A stretch of 64,000 nt of DNA, from the NCBI GenBank assembly GCA_008933995.1, contig WARS01000981.1, positions 620,001 through 684,000 of the forward strand, given 5' to 3'. The DNA comes from Datnioides undecimradiatus (taxonomy: Eukaryota; Chordata; Actinopteri; Lobotiformes; Datnioididae). Below, piece by piece: positions 11,625 through 24,990 of the stretch; the stretch's first letter is position 1, and each line of letters opens with the position of its first letter. The notes below the pieces were generated by a model. It was not told where the DNA came from and ran no database searches. It saw nothing but the letters and a program-made list of their open reading frames with translations. A program made the position numbers and the translations under genes.

Positions 11625-14600
11625 ATATTTCCTACTTAATTACTTTCAATATGCAAATCCCATAAAGCATACCTCCCCTACAACATTCACAACTGATTTT
11701 ATTTGTGCAGGGGCAGAGCTGCAGATCAGCATTTTGCACAATCAAGCCTGTTCAATTTGCAGACTGCCGGTGAAACACTGAATTCAGACAGAAGCTCTTG
11801 GAAACACAGACAGGAGGCATGGTGCCCTGATGCCCACCAGGAGCTCTGAGAGGAGGGTTCGTCGTGGTCGTTGAAGTGTGTTGGCTGTTTGGTGCTAATG
11901 GTGCTGTCAGTCTGGAGCAGTGTGAATCCAGCGAGTACCTGCAGACAGCCCTGCACCAACAACACAAAATGTAAAGAAGGAAGAAGAAGGTGAATAGAGC
12001 AAGCCACCTACAGTTTGCATTGCTTCCCAGTAGATTCACTACATCCCTGCTGCGACATTCCTCATGCATTGACTGGGAACGGCTGGCTAGTCGAAATGCA
12101 TTATTAATAGATTGCAAGTGAGCATTTGGGAAGCCAATCATCTTTATTCATAGCCAGAGCCACGTGCTGGGAACCACCAGTTGTCTCCCCTCAGCTGGAT
12201 TCTGCCCACCATTAGCCACAGGCCTCTCTCAGTAACTCGTATCACATGCGCTTAAGATGTGGATGCACAAATGCACTGCGATGTCCGCTAATTCAAAGTC
12301 ACCAGGAATGCGAACACAAATGCTGCTTCACCTCTGGACCCCGTACTTCCTGCCAAAGCCGGTTCCAGCTCCAGCGTGACGTCTGGATCATTAAATGTGA
12401 CCTTTCTCAGCGTGCTGGTGCTGATGCTGGTGGTGCGGCCGAGGCTGGGACTTTGTTGTGTGCTAGAAAGAGAATGTCTGATGACCAGGGAGGGCTCAGT
12501 AGCGGCTGGCCAGACAAACTATGGTGGAGAGCAGGAGGTGGAGGGATTTGAACCCCCCTGCACTGATGGCATCCAGCCAAAACAAACCCATTATTCTGCG
12601 AGGGGTGGACCAGGACTTTTCACACACAAGCCTAGCAATGTGATGTCACATGACGCTCAATGGACATGCATCTGTTGCAGTTCCCTTTGCTGTTTCATTA
12701 TTAGATACCATAGGTGATCACTGAGCAGTTCACATTTATGACATTTATCCATTTCCAATTAAAAATAAGCTTGCACATGCGATTGTATAACTGCCACTGT
12801 GGCTGTTGAGGACATTCATTCGGCCACCTCATCCAAAACAAAGAACCACTGCTGGTCCTGAGGTGTTCTGTAGACACCTGACGCTGGCAGAGGAAGAAGC
12901 TCTGACCTGTGTATCTGTGCATCACGCCTGATGTGACTGAACAACATCCTGGTGGTTTGAAACTATGACCTAAACCATCAGAGCGAGCTACGCTAACACG
13001 GCTACTACCTGGACACAGTATATGTCGGACATTATATGTGCATAGTGCAAATGATTTCAGTTCTTCTCGTGATCATTAAATTCAGACTTCAGTATCAGAG
13101 TAATGCTGGTGGGCGTCTGCACAGAGTGAACAGGAGCCAAACAGCATGATTTTCCAAAATGTTGACAATAAATGCTAAAACCTCAGAGGACACTCAGCGA
13201 TGCTAACTCTCCGATCTGTTGTGCAGGCTTCAATCTTATTTGTGCATCATGATCTGATATCGACGACACATTTACACATTTAATTACCTCTTCACTGCTT
13301 TATCCAGTTGCACGCATCAGCTGTTTTTCAGAGCCTAACTAAGAAGCGGGAAGTTGATGATGGTTTTTTTTCATTATTTTTATTGCAGTCTTCAGTTTGA
13401 CCTGTTGCTCTGCACAGTGGAGGCAATTACGCTCAGTCAAATGAAGAGCTGGGGGTGGAAGCAGGGAGTCCAGCGAACGAGGCAAGAAGCAAGATTAAAG
13501 ACCAGAATTAAAGCAAAGCGTGTGCAGAAACGAAGAGGGCTGACCGTGAAACCGTCCTCACATTCCCTGTCAAAGGAAGATGACATAACGTGTTGATCAT
13601 CCAGGAACCCTCTCCTCAGCCTCTCTTCATCATCACCCCCCCCCCCGTCATCCTGTGTTCCTTTATCCTCCCTCCATCTCACTTTGCCCACTCTCTTTAT
13701 CTGCCACACTCCAATTTTGCCCAGACTCACCTTGATTTATCAGCGTGCGTGTTGCATAAACAGAGCTGCCTCATTGTGAGAGCACGCAGCCAAAGGAAAG
13801 TGTAGGAAAAGAACCAGAGGAAGCCTTTTGAATTCCTATCTGTGTACGACAGCGTCTCCATAATGAAGGATCTGAGTCACTGCATATTCACCTCTTCTCA
13901 TTCTCCACCCATTCTGTGCTCCTTCACCTCATCCCTCCATCTGTCCCTCCCATCTTTCGCATTAAGAGGCCTCCTCAGTTCGTTCCAGTAGAGGAGGAAT
14001 AACATCAGGCAGTGCTCAGCAGTCCAGCCGGGAGCCCAATTACCATCAGATCATCTCCGCGTATCTTCAGCCGCTATCAGCTTGAGCCTCCTCACCACGG
14101 TCTCCATCAAGCACCGGCCTGCTACATCCCTGATAAGCTTATCATCCACAATTTCACGTTAAAGCCCCAATCTGTAGCTACAGCATGGGGTCCTCTGGTG
14201 TATCATCGACCCCCATCTATAGGCGTGAATGGCCCATTCAAGCTTTTCCTACCAAGGCACAAGTTTCAGGGTCTTTTTTTAAGCTTGTAAAAGTTCATTG
14301 GGTGACTCTGAATCTACGGTTTGAGATTTTCCGAAACAAAATAATATGCAGATTCATTTTTTCAAAATCTTTTATCCTTTCCACTTTATAAACAAACTCT
14401 GTTCTGCTTTTGTTCCAAGAAAATACAATTTTAGCTTTCCCTCAGCCAGACATCCGTTGCAGTGCGTTCCGTGCTTAGCCCCCCTGTGTCTGAGATAATA
14501 TGCAGAATTATGTACATAACCGAGCAGGAATGGAAATTAGGCAGCATCTGTGGCGAAGATGAACACTGAAGGGGAAGGAGGAGAGAGGGAGAGAAGGGCA

Positions 14601-17301
14601 AGAGATCCTACTTTGTAAGCAGGGGAGAGTTGTGCGTATGCTAATAGCGGCTTGGACTTCCTCCATCATCACGGCGAGGATTTCTCCAGGTGTTGAGCGC
14701 AGGCAGATTGGATGGTGATGAAGATATAAGACGGTTTTTAGATTCACTCATAAAGGTACAGTATGGGGGGGCAGGGATTAGTGTCATGTATTTGCGAAAA
14801 AGAAAAAAAAAGCGTGGATCAGGGGAGACGATAACTCCCTGGAATTATAATTGTCTGGGCGGCTCATTCAATTTCCAGACTGTTTGTGGGAGGAAGAGTT
14901 GCGATAAGCCACGGAGATGAGCGTATGATAATGCAGTTTTGTTCGTGCAGTGGGCGCGCCGTTGAGTTATTGGCGGGAATGAGAATCGTGTCCTTTTCGC
15001 TTCAGAGGTGGCACCGTTCAGTTTCAGATGACAGGCGAGCTAACTGGGTGTCTGTGTCAGCTCAATTTACACTTAATGACCATTTGGAAAATGCTGGAAA
15101 ATCAACATCCTGGTTTGTCTGTTATGTTTCTTTCATTCTCCTTGAGGATGCATTTTCCCCGCAGCAGCACGCAGGTCTGCCTCTCTAAATTGCATTTCCT
15201 GTTCTCTATTTAGATAAAATCAGCACCCGGAGTGAAAAAAATATATTACAGTTTTTCTCTTCCTCTGTGTCGACAGGGCGACAGTGCCTATAGAGAAATA
15301 GCCAATCAAATCAGTTCAAACTCATTTGCATAAAGCAGGAGATGTCTCCATTGGACAGCTTCATTGGCTGATGGTGATTAGCTGTCAGACAGCTGCCTGC
15401 AACCCGCTGCACAGGGGGAAGGAAGCACTACTGACTAAAAGGCTGCTGCTTCTTCACTTGTTAGCAGCAGTTAAGTGCACATGCATTGACTTTGTTATAG
15501 TGCGTCTGCTAGTTGAGTTGAGTACATGTCAATGTTAACGCTGTGATGCGTAAGCTAGCTTGTGCAGGTTAGGTAAATATTAGTGTCAGTTTGAAATGCG
15601 GTGATCGCTGGTGTCCAGCGTAACTCCACTGGTGCCCCATTATAGATCACCCTGCTTTCTTGACAGGGCACGCCACACACAGCATTCAAGCACTAAGGTA
15701 AAGTGAATACAGCATGTTTAGTAAGAGATGCATCAAGACAGCTGTAACATTTATAATGCTGTAGTGTCTTGCACACCCTTTAAATGAGTAAACCTGTTGC
15801 TCTGACACTGACTAATCCCCCTCCTTATCTGTGACGGGCCTAATGTTCCAGGCAGTACCAGCTGCAGGTCGCTGTGTGAAAACACACCTGGATCATTTCA
15901 CATCAACGACTCAACTCAATCCAACGGCAAAATAATGAGCTGCACACCTCTAAACACTGCATCTGTGGCGTCAAGTCAAGCCCCTTAGAAGACCCACTGG
16001 CATAGCGCATGATGGATCCCACTGTGTGGATGACTGGCCAATCGTAGCGCTTGAATGCTACGATAATAGCAAATCCAAACATAAAGACTCTGTTGCAGCC
16101 TGCTGGCAGTGTGTCACCAGTTTTATCGAACCTCCTCTGTCACAGTATAAAGTGCTCCGCTGCAGAGGAATGGTTCACCGACAGTTATCACACAGGAGAC
16201 CAGGGGTATGTATTTATATCTTTTCAATAAACTGTGTGCACTAACTGCCTCATTAGTGACCAAGATAACTACATTTGGATTTGCTGTGCTCTGATGTGAA
16301 TAAATCTGAAGATCTAATGACAGTTCTCACTTTCTTAAAGTAGATATAGCATTTTAAAACAGTTATAACGTACATAAAAGCATATTTTCATAGCTAAATA
16401 TGAAAATATATCCAATCTGAGTCTTATTGTTTTTACTGCAATTACATGAATGTCTTAATGTGTTAAAGAGTGTTAAGATGCACAATGTTTAAATCAATCA
16501 GATCAATGACATCACGCCACGCCTGCCTGCACACTGCAAACACAGAGAACGGCACACTGAGCTTTGTCCTCAGCCCATGCCTCCATTAATCATCCACATT
16601 TTGTCTCCTCAACAACTCCCGCTCCAGTGTATTAAAGAGGCCGGCTGCACCATTCATCTGGGAGCGCACGTACAAGGAGGGGGTCAGTCAGAATGAGGGG
16701 TTAAGTGTGCTGATGACTCCGGGGTCACACGGAGAGGTTGTAACCTTTAACCCAGCTACAAACCCCCCCCAACACACACACACCGCCCCAACCCTCGCTA
16801 CATCTTAACTGAGGGAGCTTCCTGCGTATATTGAGTGCGATGACACCGTCCTTTTGTTCATCACATCTGCCCTCCGCCATTGTTATTCCAATCAGCATGA
16901 GTAGGTGTCAGCTCCGTCCCTTCCACCACGCTGGATTAAACGGAGACACGTGTAGTTTGAGTTGATTCAGACACTTGGCTTGAAGTAAAATCACTGATCC
17001 ACCAGATATGAAACACTTGCGTCCTGGCTGAAACATTGCTTGCCTGAAGTCAGATGTTGCATCACAACTTAGAGCTAAATTTGTATGCATAGCATTTTAC
17101 TCCAGCAAGTAATCAGTTTTAGCTCGTGTTAGATAAATGGAGTTAAAACAGGCTGGATGTGGTGGCGTACAGCCCGAGTGAATGAAGGTGTGAGGGGGTT
17201 TTTATGGAAACTGGTTTTAACATCTGATGGTGGTTGGACAGGTGACTGTGGGTGCAGTTAAAATGAGGTTTAAGTGAATAGACTTGGTTATATTATCCCT
17301 A

Positions 17302-17322
17302 ACACACACACACACACACACA
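17302..17322. repeat. (CA)n microsatellite
   Basis: About ten CA units; a second CA run lies 140 bases downstream. Confidence 0.95.
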
Positions 17323-17460
17323 AAATAAACACCCATGGCAATACTTAAACACAACCTTGTACTGACAATACGCATATATATACATGCACTCAGGTGAAAT
17401 CACAAAAGCCATCAGTGTAAGCATGACAAATCTCCCCCACTCTGTTTTTCTTTCCCTTAC

Positions 17461-17484
17461 ACACACACACACACACACACACAC
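17461..17484. repeat. (CA)n microsatellite
   Basis: Twelve AC units, paired with the run at 17302-17322. Confidence 0.95.
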
Positions 17485-18414
17485 TGTAATACATATATAG
17501 CTGTCTCCGAAACCCATTTCACATCACAATCCCGCTGCCAATTATCCCCCGAATCCATCGGTGGGAGAGAAACACGCAACGACAACCCTGCAGTGTCAAC
17601 ACAATTGGTCATGCATGTCCGTGAATACTAAGATATAGAAACAGTGGGATCATGGCGGCTCATGGCGGCTTTGCGTCGTATACGTTCTCCCTCTGTTACT
17701 TTGACTTCAGCATGTCAATTATGGGTGAACGCGCGCAGATGTGTGTCGCGTGTCATCAATTAACAAAGCCAATGAAGAAATCAGTTTCGCAAGCTCCTTT
17801 TTTAGTTTTCATCCTCTTCGAGACACTTTTTTGTCTCCTCTGGTCTCGTTTGCATTTGAATCGACCTCAGGTTGTTGCTGAGGTCACTGCTGCTGAGCTC
17901 AGACAGAGGGAGGTATGAACGGCACGGCCCCTCTGCGGGGTTCTGATTCATAACATCCATGTTTCTGTTTGTAGGGCCAAAGTAAATGATTCCACTGTGA
18001 AATACCTCACTACTGGAAACTGCTCCATCGCTTTGATAATGAGATTTCTTTTTTTTAAACCGTGTCACAGTTTCTTTGCCCCCCTTTGTTCCCCTTGTTT
18101 TTTCTCCTCCTCGCGTCTAATTGTAGACCCTCGTCTGGGCGAGATCTCCCTTGGAAATGAGACCCTTGATTTCAGAGGGACTCCCCTGAATAAATGAAGC
18201 CTAAATGAATTAAAACCAGAAGAACGGCTGCTCAAATCCATAAAGAGGCTCATTCCACACCAGATGAATACAAAACTTATTGTCAGTACGCCGGAGCAAT
18301 AACCCATCCACGGTGTGATTTGTTCATTATTATTTGATGCATGATCTCAGTTTATGCTCCGGTGTATCTGTCATGCCGCCTGCCAATACTGATTCATTAG
18401 CTGAGACTGTAAAC

Positions 18415-18421
18415 GTGTGTG

Positions 18422-18452
<31 letters not shown>

Positions 18453-18460
18453 ATGTGCGT
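18415..18460. repeat. compound (GT)n(GTGC)n microsatellite
   Basis: About ten GT units pass into four GTGC units; alternating purine/pyrimidine throughout, hence Z-DNA-prone. Confidence 0.9.
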
Positions 18461-19220
18461 CTAGAGGATACTACCCATGGGCTGCAGCTGAAACAATCAC
18501 TAGACAATTACTGAGTAAACACTAATTAATCAATACAGTCAGAGTGTGACCCACCCTGACATCCCTTCACCCGTTCACACACACACACACGCACAGACTC
18601 GCACACGCACAAGGCAAACAAAAGCCTGTAAGTGAATTGACTTGAAAAACACTCTGCTCTTTGTCCGTTTGCTCTCGTCCAGCTGTCCCTGAACGGCCCG
18701 CGCACAGTGACTGCGACTGAGGACAACTTTTAATTGCTGCCGTATAAATGCAATTATGTGCTTAGATTAATGTTTGCACGGTATTCTAATTTTGACATTT
18801 CTGATAGCGTCACCAGTGCGGGCCGACGCCGCACTCAGTCGGTCAGATGTGAAAGTCTGTCTTTGGGCTAATTAAAGAGACTGTAGACTGTAAAGCAAAT
18901 GTCGCTCTGATTACATTTTACTCAGCCTGACGTTACGCAGACATACATTTGGCATGAGGAGACGGCTCATTTGTTGGCTTTGTGTTTATGCGTCTGCGGT
19001 GAGAAATCGCTTTCACTCACTGATATTACTAATCGTACAACAGCGCGTTACCGTCAGACTGTCAGGCTGTTTTGCTTTGCCTTCATTCAGATCTATTGAC
19101 TACTGACAAAATGAATTGCACAGTTGAGTACAGGAGGAAGAGCACGGCGACAGCAATCAGGTACAATGCAAACCATCCCTGGGTGAAAACGTGGTGAGCA
19201 CCATCTGAGATATTAAGCAG

Positions 19221-19258
19221 GACAGACAGACAGACAGACAGACAGATGGATGGATGGA
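19221..19258. repeat. compound (GACA)n(GATG)n tetranucleotide repeat
   Basis: Six GACA units followed by three GATG units. Confidence 0.95.
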
Positions 19259-21626
19259 CAGGGTTGCCGGTATAAGGAGAGTTTAACCCTTTCCTCATTA
19301 TGTAGTCGAAGATACACACATTCACACCTGAGCATCCCAGGATGACCTGACCTGCAGCGTGAGCCAAGAGGGGAGCAGATGGCAAAGTCTTACTCGCTCA
19401 CTGTCTCCACCCTGCCTCTTCCCCCTACCCAGCAGCCACACCGTGTGTCACTCAAAGGCAAAACTATGGGCACTGTCGCCATAGCAACCATTAACACTAG
19501 CATCATATTAAAGAGATACAGAAGAAGAACTCTAAGACGATCTGTGATGAATACACCTGCTGCTCTTAGACTTGCTCTGCAACTGTGACGCTTTGGAAGC
19601 GAACAAAGAACTGCGTCTTTGGCTGATTTGCACATTTTTCCTGTTGTATGTTGTTGTCATGTTGTGAAGCTCTGAGCTGCTGTTTAATGACACACAGAAA
19701 ACTATGGGTCTGACATCTTAATCTGTTTGAACTGACCCTTTAATGATGTTTTCTTTTACATCCATACGTGATAGGCCATAACGACTACTTCTGCAAGTAT
19801 ATTCTTCTTAGTCAATAATAGAATACCTGAGCGCGTGATGGAGGGAGTTAACACCTGGGTGTGTGTCAAATGTGAAACTCCAGAGGAAGAGAAGGAAGAG
19901 AGTTACTGAGGTTACTGAAAAACGATGCCAGGTTGTGTTCTACAGAAGGGGTCAGTAAACACACACATGCCCCGTGAAACAGATCAGAGCAGATAAGCAT
20001 AGAGGGGGATCAGCTGCATCGTCGGCTCACGCAGCGGAGCGATACCATGGAGCCAATTGTCTGAAGGAGCAGAAGCCGTGATGACTCCAATTTCAAACAG
20101 CAGGATTACTTTTTCAGAAAGAATCCAAACACGGCGGCTCACAGGGAATATTTCTCTGGCTAGAATGTGGAGCTGTTTGAGCAGAGGTGAAGACGTGACG
20201 CTGTCGGAGGAAATATTCATTTTGATAGGCAGCTCTAAATGATCTTCTCATAAAAGTTTCATTTTAAATCTTTTGCTGCCTCAAATATTTGTGTTAATTA
20301 TTTATTCCTTCCCCCTTTAAAATGTCTTGCTCTTCATGCTCTTTGCTCCCTTTTCCCCTTTTGTCTTAATGAATTTGTGTCTTTGCTACCTGTAACATGT
20401 GTTTACACTACAGTGCAAAAGAGGCAACCAGGAAAATCACATTTTTCACACTTTGAAACGTGAAATGTGCATTTAAAAATAAAAACATCTTTTAAATGGA
20501 GTGTAGTCATAAAGATTTGTCATGAGTTTAAAAATCAAAGTATAAATTCATCAACTTGCAGACTTTTCATGGAATGTGCCACATCAGACATCAGGTCTTT
20601 CCTGACATAGTGCAAAGGGAAAGAGAAAAAAACTGTAAAACCAACTAAAACATGAAAGAATGGGGTGAAGGAGAGTTTACAGAAGTGTTTGAGAGGATGC
20701 TTCAGAGAGCTGAGGGGCCTGATCACTCCTGGAAAGATCAGCTCTAGCCTTCTAGTCTGTGCTGTAGGCCACAACACTTTAAACAACACCTGTTATCAGT
20801 GACATCGTTTCACTCACAGGGAGTGTCCCCCCATGGATGGATACTTCAGATTGAACTGGGGGAGCGCCTGAATTTAAATGTTTTTGGTAACCCTGACATG
20901 AAAAGATCAGGAAACCTTTAACTTTACACGCGGACAAAGTCTGTCAGTCATCAGAGAGGACGTGGAGTGAAAGAGAGCTGAACAGAGGCAGGATTAAAGA
21001 TCATGACAGTGGAACAGAGGGGCAGAGACGGAGCAACTAGCTGCACAGAGAGTGGAGCGTGCAGAGAGAGTGTGGCGAGGGCCACAGGGCAACAAGGGAG
21101 ACTGACATTTTCAGGCACTTTAATAAGTGTATTAAGATTGGCAGCTCTACTTGCCGTTTCGCCAGCCTGATTACCATAAAGCTATTTATTAGGCTGATTT
21201 CCCAGGCTGAGAGCAACAGAGACCAGGGAAAAGAGCGGAGGGGGTCGACGCCACTGGGGAAGGCTGGCAGAAGGTTAAGGGCAAGTCGCCATGGAAACAG
21301 ACAGGGCGGGTGGCGAGGAGTGATTGGGAATAGTGGACGTCCATTTTCAGGTGGAGGAGAGATCTGGAGCGTGGGGTTAGAGGTCAGAGATGAGTATTAA
21401 TTCCACAGCGCAGACTTTTAAATCACCGTGCGTTTCCATAATCAAACAGTTCACGGTGGCATCTGGGCTCATGAAACACGCTGCGACTCTTACAGGTGGG
21501 CAGCAGAGCTCACAACCCCCCCCACCCCCAATCCACTGCTGACGCACACATTTCACATGCAATTAGTCTCATTATGGCAGCTTAACATGCACACAGTCGC
21601 AGCTCTAATCTATGTACACCCATCCC

Positions 21627-21651
21627 CACACACACACACACACACACACAC
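21627..21651. repeat. (CA)12 microsatellite
   Basis: Uninterrupted CA run, followed by CGTGTGCACG. Confidence 0.95.
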
Positions 21652-22386
21652 GTGTGCACGCTCACACACATGCAGGAACACTTGCTGCAGGTCTTCATTA
21701 GCACTAATCAGAGTCTTGCTGGTGCCCACAGCGGGGGCCACTGCCACCTCTTCAAGTGCTGGCTGCTCCACGCTGCTCACATCATGCAGAGGCAAGAAAA
21801 CAGCACAATGGCAAGTGTGCACGTGTGCACGCGTGCATGTGCATGTGTGTATGAGTCCTTGCATGCAGCCATTATAGACCATCAGAATCCTGTACACAAT
21901 GACAAACAGCCACAGTGGGTAGGCTCAGCACCAGCAGCAATGCAGAATCCTGTATTATAACCATATGATTCACAATGTATCCATTATGCTCCTGATTACT
22001 GTGATATGTGCTCACTTCAGGGCACTGAATGTGGAGTTAATTCAATTATGAAGCAGCGTATAGGAATAGTGTTTCAGACAGAGAGTTACATTCTTTATCT
22101 TTGTATATTAAATCAGCTCGTGGCATTCAAGGTCAGGTGGGCATGTGGCTCAGGACCGGGCTTGCATATATGCAAAGCGCGGGCCATCGGGTTCTCTCAT
22201 TAGGGCAACGCTGCACCCTCGTTTTCACTCGCACATCCTCGATGCACAGGTTTAACCATAATCCTCAGAAACGCGGAGCCAGTGCTGCTCACTAAATGTG
22301 CACATGCATGCTAATTGTCCGCTGTTACTTTGATGCCAGCTTTAAAACTTGGGCTGTAATTATGCAGCTACAGCCGCCTGTTTACC

Positions 22387-22387
<1 letters not shown>

Positions 22388-22429
<42 letters not shown>
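22388..22429. repeat. (CA)20 microsatellite
   Basis: One of the two longest uninterrupted dinucleotide runs in the window. Confidence 0.95.
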
Positions 22430-22431
<2 letters not shown>

Positions 22432-22680
22432 GCATGTTTGGCTTCATGTTAAAATGGGTATTGTGAATAATGCACAACAGTTGCCATCAGTTATCAAGTC
22501 CAGTGTTGCTGTCCCTGTGAGCAGAGGGAGAGCTGGCAGGGCTCATATTTCATAACCAGGGTTCATACAGAAAGTGTGGAAAGTGTAGAATCAGTAATCA
22601 TATGTAATCCTAAAGTAATGTAAAGTGGCAAATATCTGAGAGACAACTTCCACTGGACGATGACATAACAGACATCTGCA

Positions 22681-22710
22681 CAACAACAACAGCAGCAGCA
22701 GCAACAACAA
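22681..22710. repeat. (CAA)n(CAG)n(CAA)n trinucleotide repeat
   Basis: Three CAA, about four CAG, then CAA units again; lies within the possible transposon-derived stretch. Confidence 0.9.
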
Positions 22711-23636
22711 CCCCCTGCCTCCCTGCTGTAATCTGGCGGACCGGGTCTGGTGTCACTCACCTCAGTCAGTCAGTCCCACGGCAGGACAGCACAGTCCGTT
22801 CACATGTGACATGTTCATTTTATTTTAGCCAACTTTCATGAAGCCAACACTGAAGCTGGGCTCATGAGCATATGAGTCCTGGCCAGCTAACTAGCATTTA
22901 TCCGAGGCTAGCTGGGCTAGCTAGCAGGACAAGTAACAGACAAACTTGCTAAAAACTCGGCGTTACACCTCCACCATCCCCCGCACATCACGAATAGCCT
23001 TACCTTCATCCTTTGACCGTTCTTCTTCCTCCGCCTTCTTCTTGCGCGTCTTTTTCTGCGCCACTAGGATCATTTCTTTTCTATGCATCACTAACGGGAA
23101 TGACGGGTAGTTATCAATCATTCCCATCGCACCTGTCGGCGGCCCGCACGTCACCCAGTGCGCGACAGTGCAGTCCAACGATGTTGTATGAATTATGCCA
23201 CAAAACCCCAGCCACAGCTCATCACTGCAGCTTATTTTATTTATATAATATATTTATTTTTTAAGCATATAAGGGATATAATAAACAAGGTTTCAGCCCA
23301 CATCTGTAAGTGACTAATAAGAAGAAGAAGAAGAATTTTTACTTCTACAATTAACACTTATCCCTCTACTGATAAACTAAAATCTATTAGGTCATACATG
23401 CATGTTGATGCATTTGAAAACTGTTAACATCAGCTGAAGGCCTTACACATTTCACACACACATACATAAACACACGCACACACAGATAACAGGCAGGTCA
23501 CTGTGTTTCTCTCCTTCTCTCCCTCAGGTCCTGTTAGGCTCATAAGTTATTTACACTGATCGATGCCACCGCACCTTTCTGTTAAGTGTGTTACTGACAC
23601 AGCTGGTCGCCTGGCTGGGGTTTCCATGTGTGTATC

Positions 23637-23664
23637 TGTGTGTGTGTGTGTGTGTGTGTGTGTG
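23637..23664. repeat. (GT)n microsatellite
   Basis: About 14 GT units. Confidence 0.95.
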
Positions 23665-24706
23665 CATCATTGTTGGCTCAATCCATTTACATCAGCCATC
23701 ATCATACATTTTCACATTTTCTTGTTTCTTGAGGAACTCCTGAATTCTCTTGCATCACTTGCACAGCGTAAAAGTAAGAAACCCATCATCACGCTCTCCA
23801 TGAAGCCTTTGAAAAATAGAATCAGTGAAAGTTCAAATACATGGTAAAGGCATGATGTTGCAACCCAGAAACATTAAATCAATACTAAGGGATAAAACAG
23901 TGACGTACATTGTTGTTGTGAGGTCACACTCTTAATGAAGAGGCTGTGTGTTACTTCAAAGTTTGACAAAGTAGGCTAAAGACCTACATGCATACTCTGT
24001 TGACTCATGCCTTCATTTAAAACAGCCCCACAGCCTAAAACACCATCTCTGCGCTCACCTTCCAATAAACCAGGTGAGAACAGAATGACACAAACAGCCA
24101 GCTGAGGCTGACCTCACCAGCTCGAGCGTGTGCATCCCAAAGTCCTGACGGGTGACTTCATCGCCTGATATCACTTGATCTGACCTTGTTATCGCAGCTG
24201 TGCTCACCTTGACACAAAGAAGCTGGGCTGCCCTGTAAAGACGAGGCGGGACGGAGGAGCGGGGCTGCAGAAGGCGTGAGTCAGTGCAGCGTGACGTCAC
24301 CCCCAATCAACACGAGTGACGCCCGGCCTCTCGCATTGTTTTAGGGAGAACAAAGAGAAACACCTTCCCCGGCATTAGCTCCACATTTACATACTGACTG
24401 AGTTTGGAGATTTAAGGATACCTGCTCTGACCTCTGGCATCCAAGTGAAGCCCAGTGGGGTCAGTGCCAGTCATCCGCCGATGTTTGAGGGAAACAGTGT
24501 CGTTTTTAGTTTGAGTGCATTTTAAAACTAATGGGAGGCATCACCCCTGCTACAGTGAAGCTACAAGCCAGTCACAGACTGGGGACAAAGCTGAACTGGA
24601 TCGTGTACAAAGTGATGTTCAGGTGTGACTGACAAGGTGTTTGGAATTTAATGAGCTTGAACCCAAACATGAAACAGAATCGCAAAAGTGGACAGAACTG
24701 AAAGAG

Positions 24707-24990
24707 AAAAACAAATGAACGCACAGCCGCTACGTTGTTGTGTTTTTACTGTTATATATTTCATTTCTAGCTTCACAACAAACCTAACATTTAATTTATT
24801 TTTTGTTTTTCCATTAATTATTTAACTTTTCTCTCATTAGTCTTCTGGTTTCCCTGCATACATTTGCAAAAGGCGCTGGTTCAGACTTGTCAGTATGGGG
24901 TGTTGCTTCTGTTTGTTTGCTGGTGATCATATGGGGCAAGTTTTGGTAATGTGGGGAAACAGACGAGAAAAGGAGAAAACAGTAAAGATT
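24707..24990 (+). repeat. diverged dispersed repeat, copy 1
   Basis: The block at 24834-24990 (ATTAGTCT..TTTCCCT.CAT....TTGCAAA, later GAGAAAACAG.AAAGA) and the motif at 24707-24744 (AAAACAAATGaacGCACAG) both recur at 26406-26614, but in the opposite order. The family is unknown to me. Confidence 0.4.

Larger units (their letters stand above)
7777..24780 (+). other. robo3 intron 1, proximal part: no genes seen
   Basis: Non-coding sequence downstream of the exon 1 donor. It holds several microsatellites (listed separately), the CTTT-type tract at 9031-9250, an 8 bp inverted repeat at 16041-16064, two RFX-like X-box motifs (19475-19488 and 21285-21298), a cluster of CCAAT/octamer-like sites near 15300-15400, and a GC-richer, possibly transposon-derived stretch at 22557-23200. 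ORFs are short and show no recognisable domain. Confidence 0.6.

Noticed and set aside
12544..12557. B-box-like GGATTTGAACCCCC (minus-strand GGTTCAAATCC), suggesting a tRNA
   Set aside because: No acceptor stem, D-arm or A box at the right distance could be found; too little to call a tRNA or SINE.
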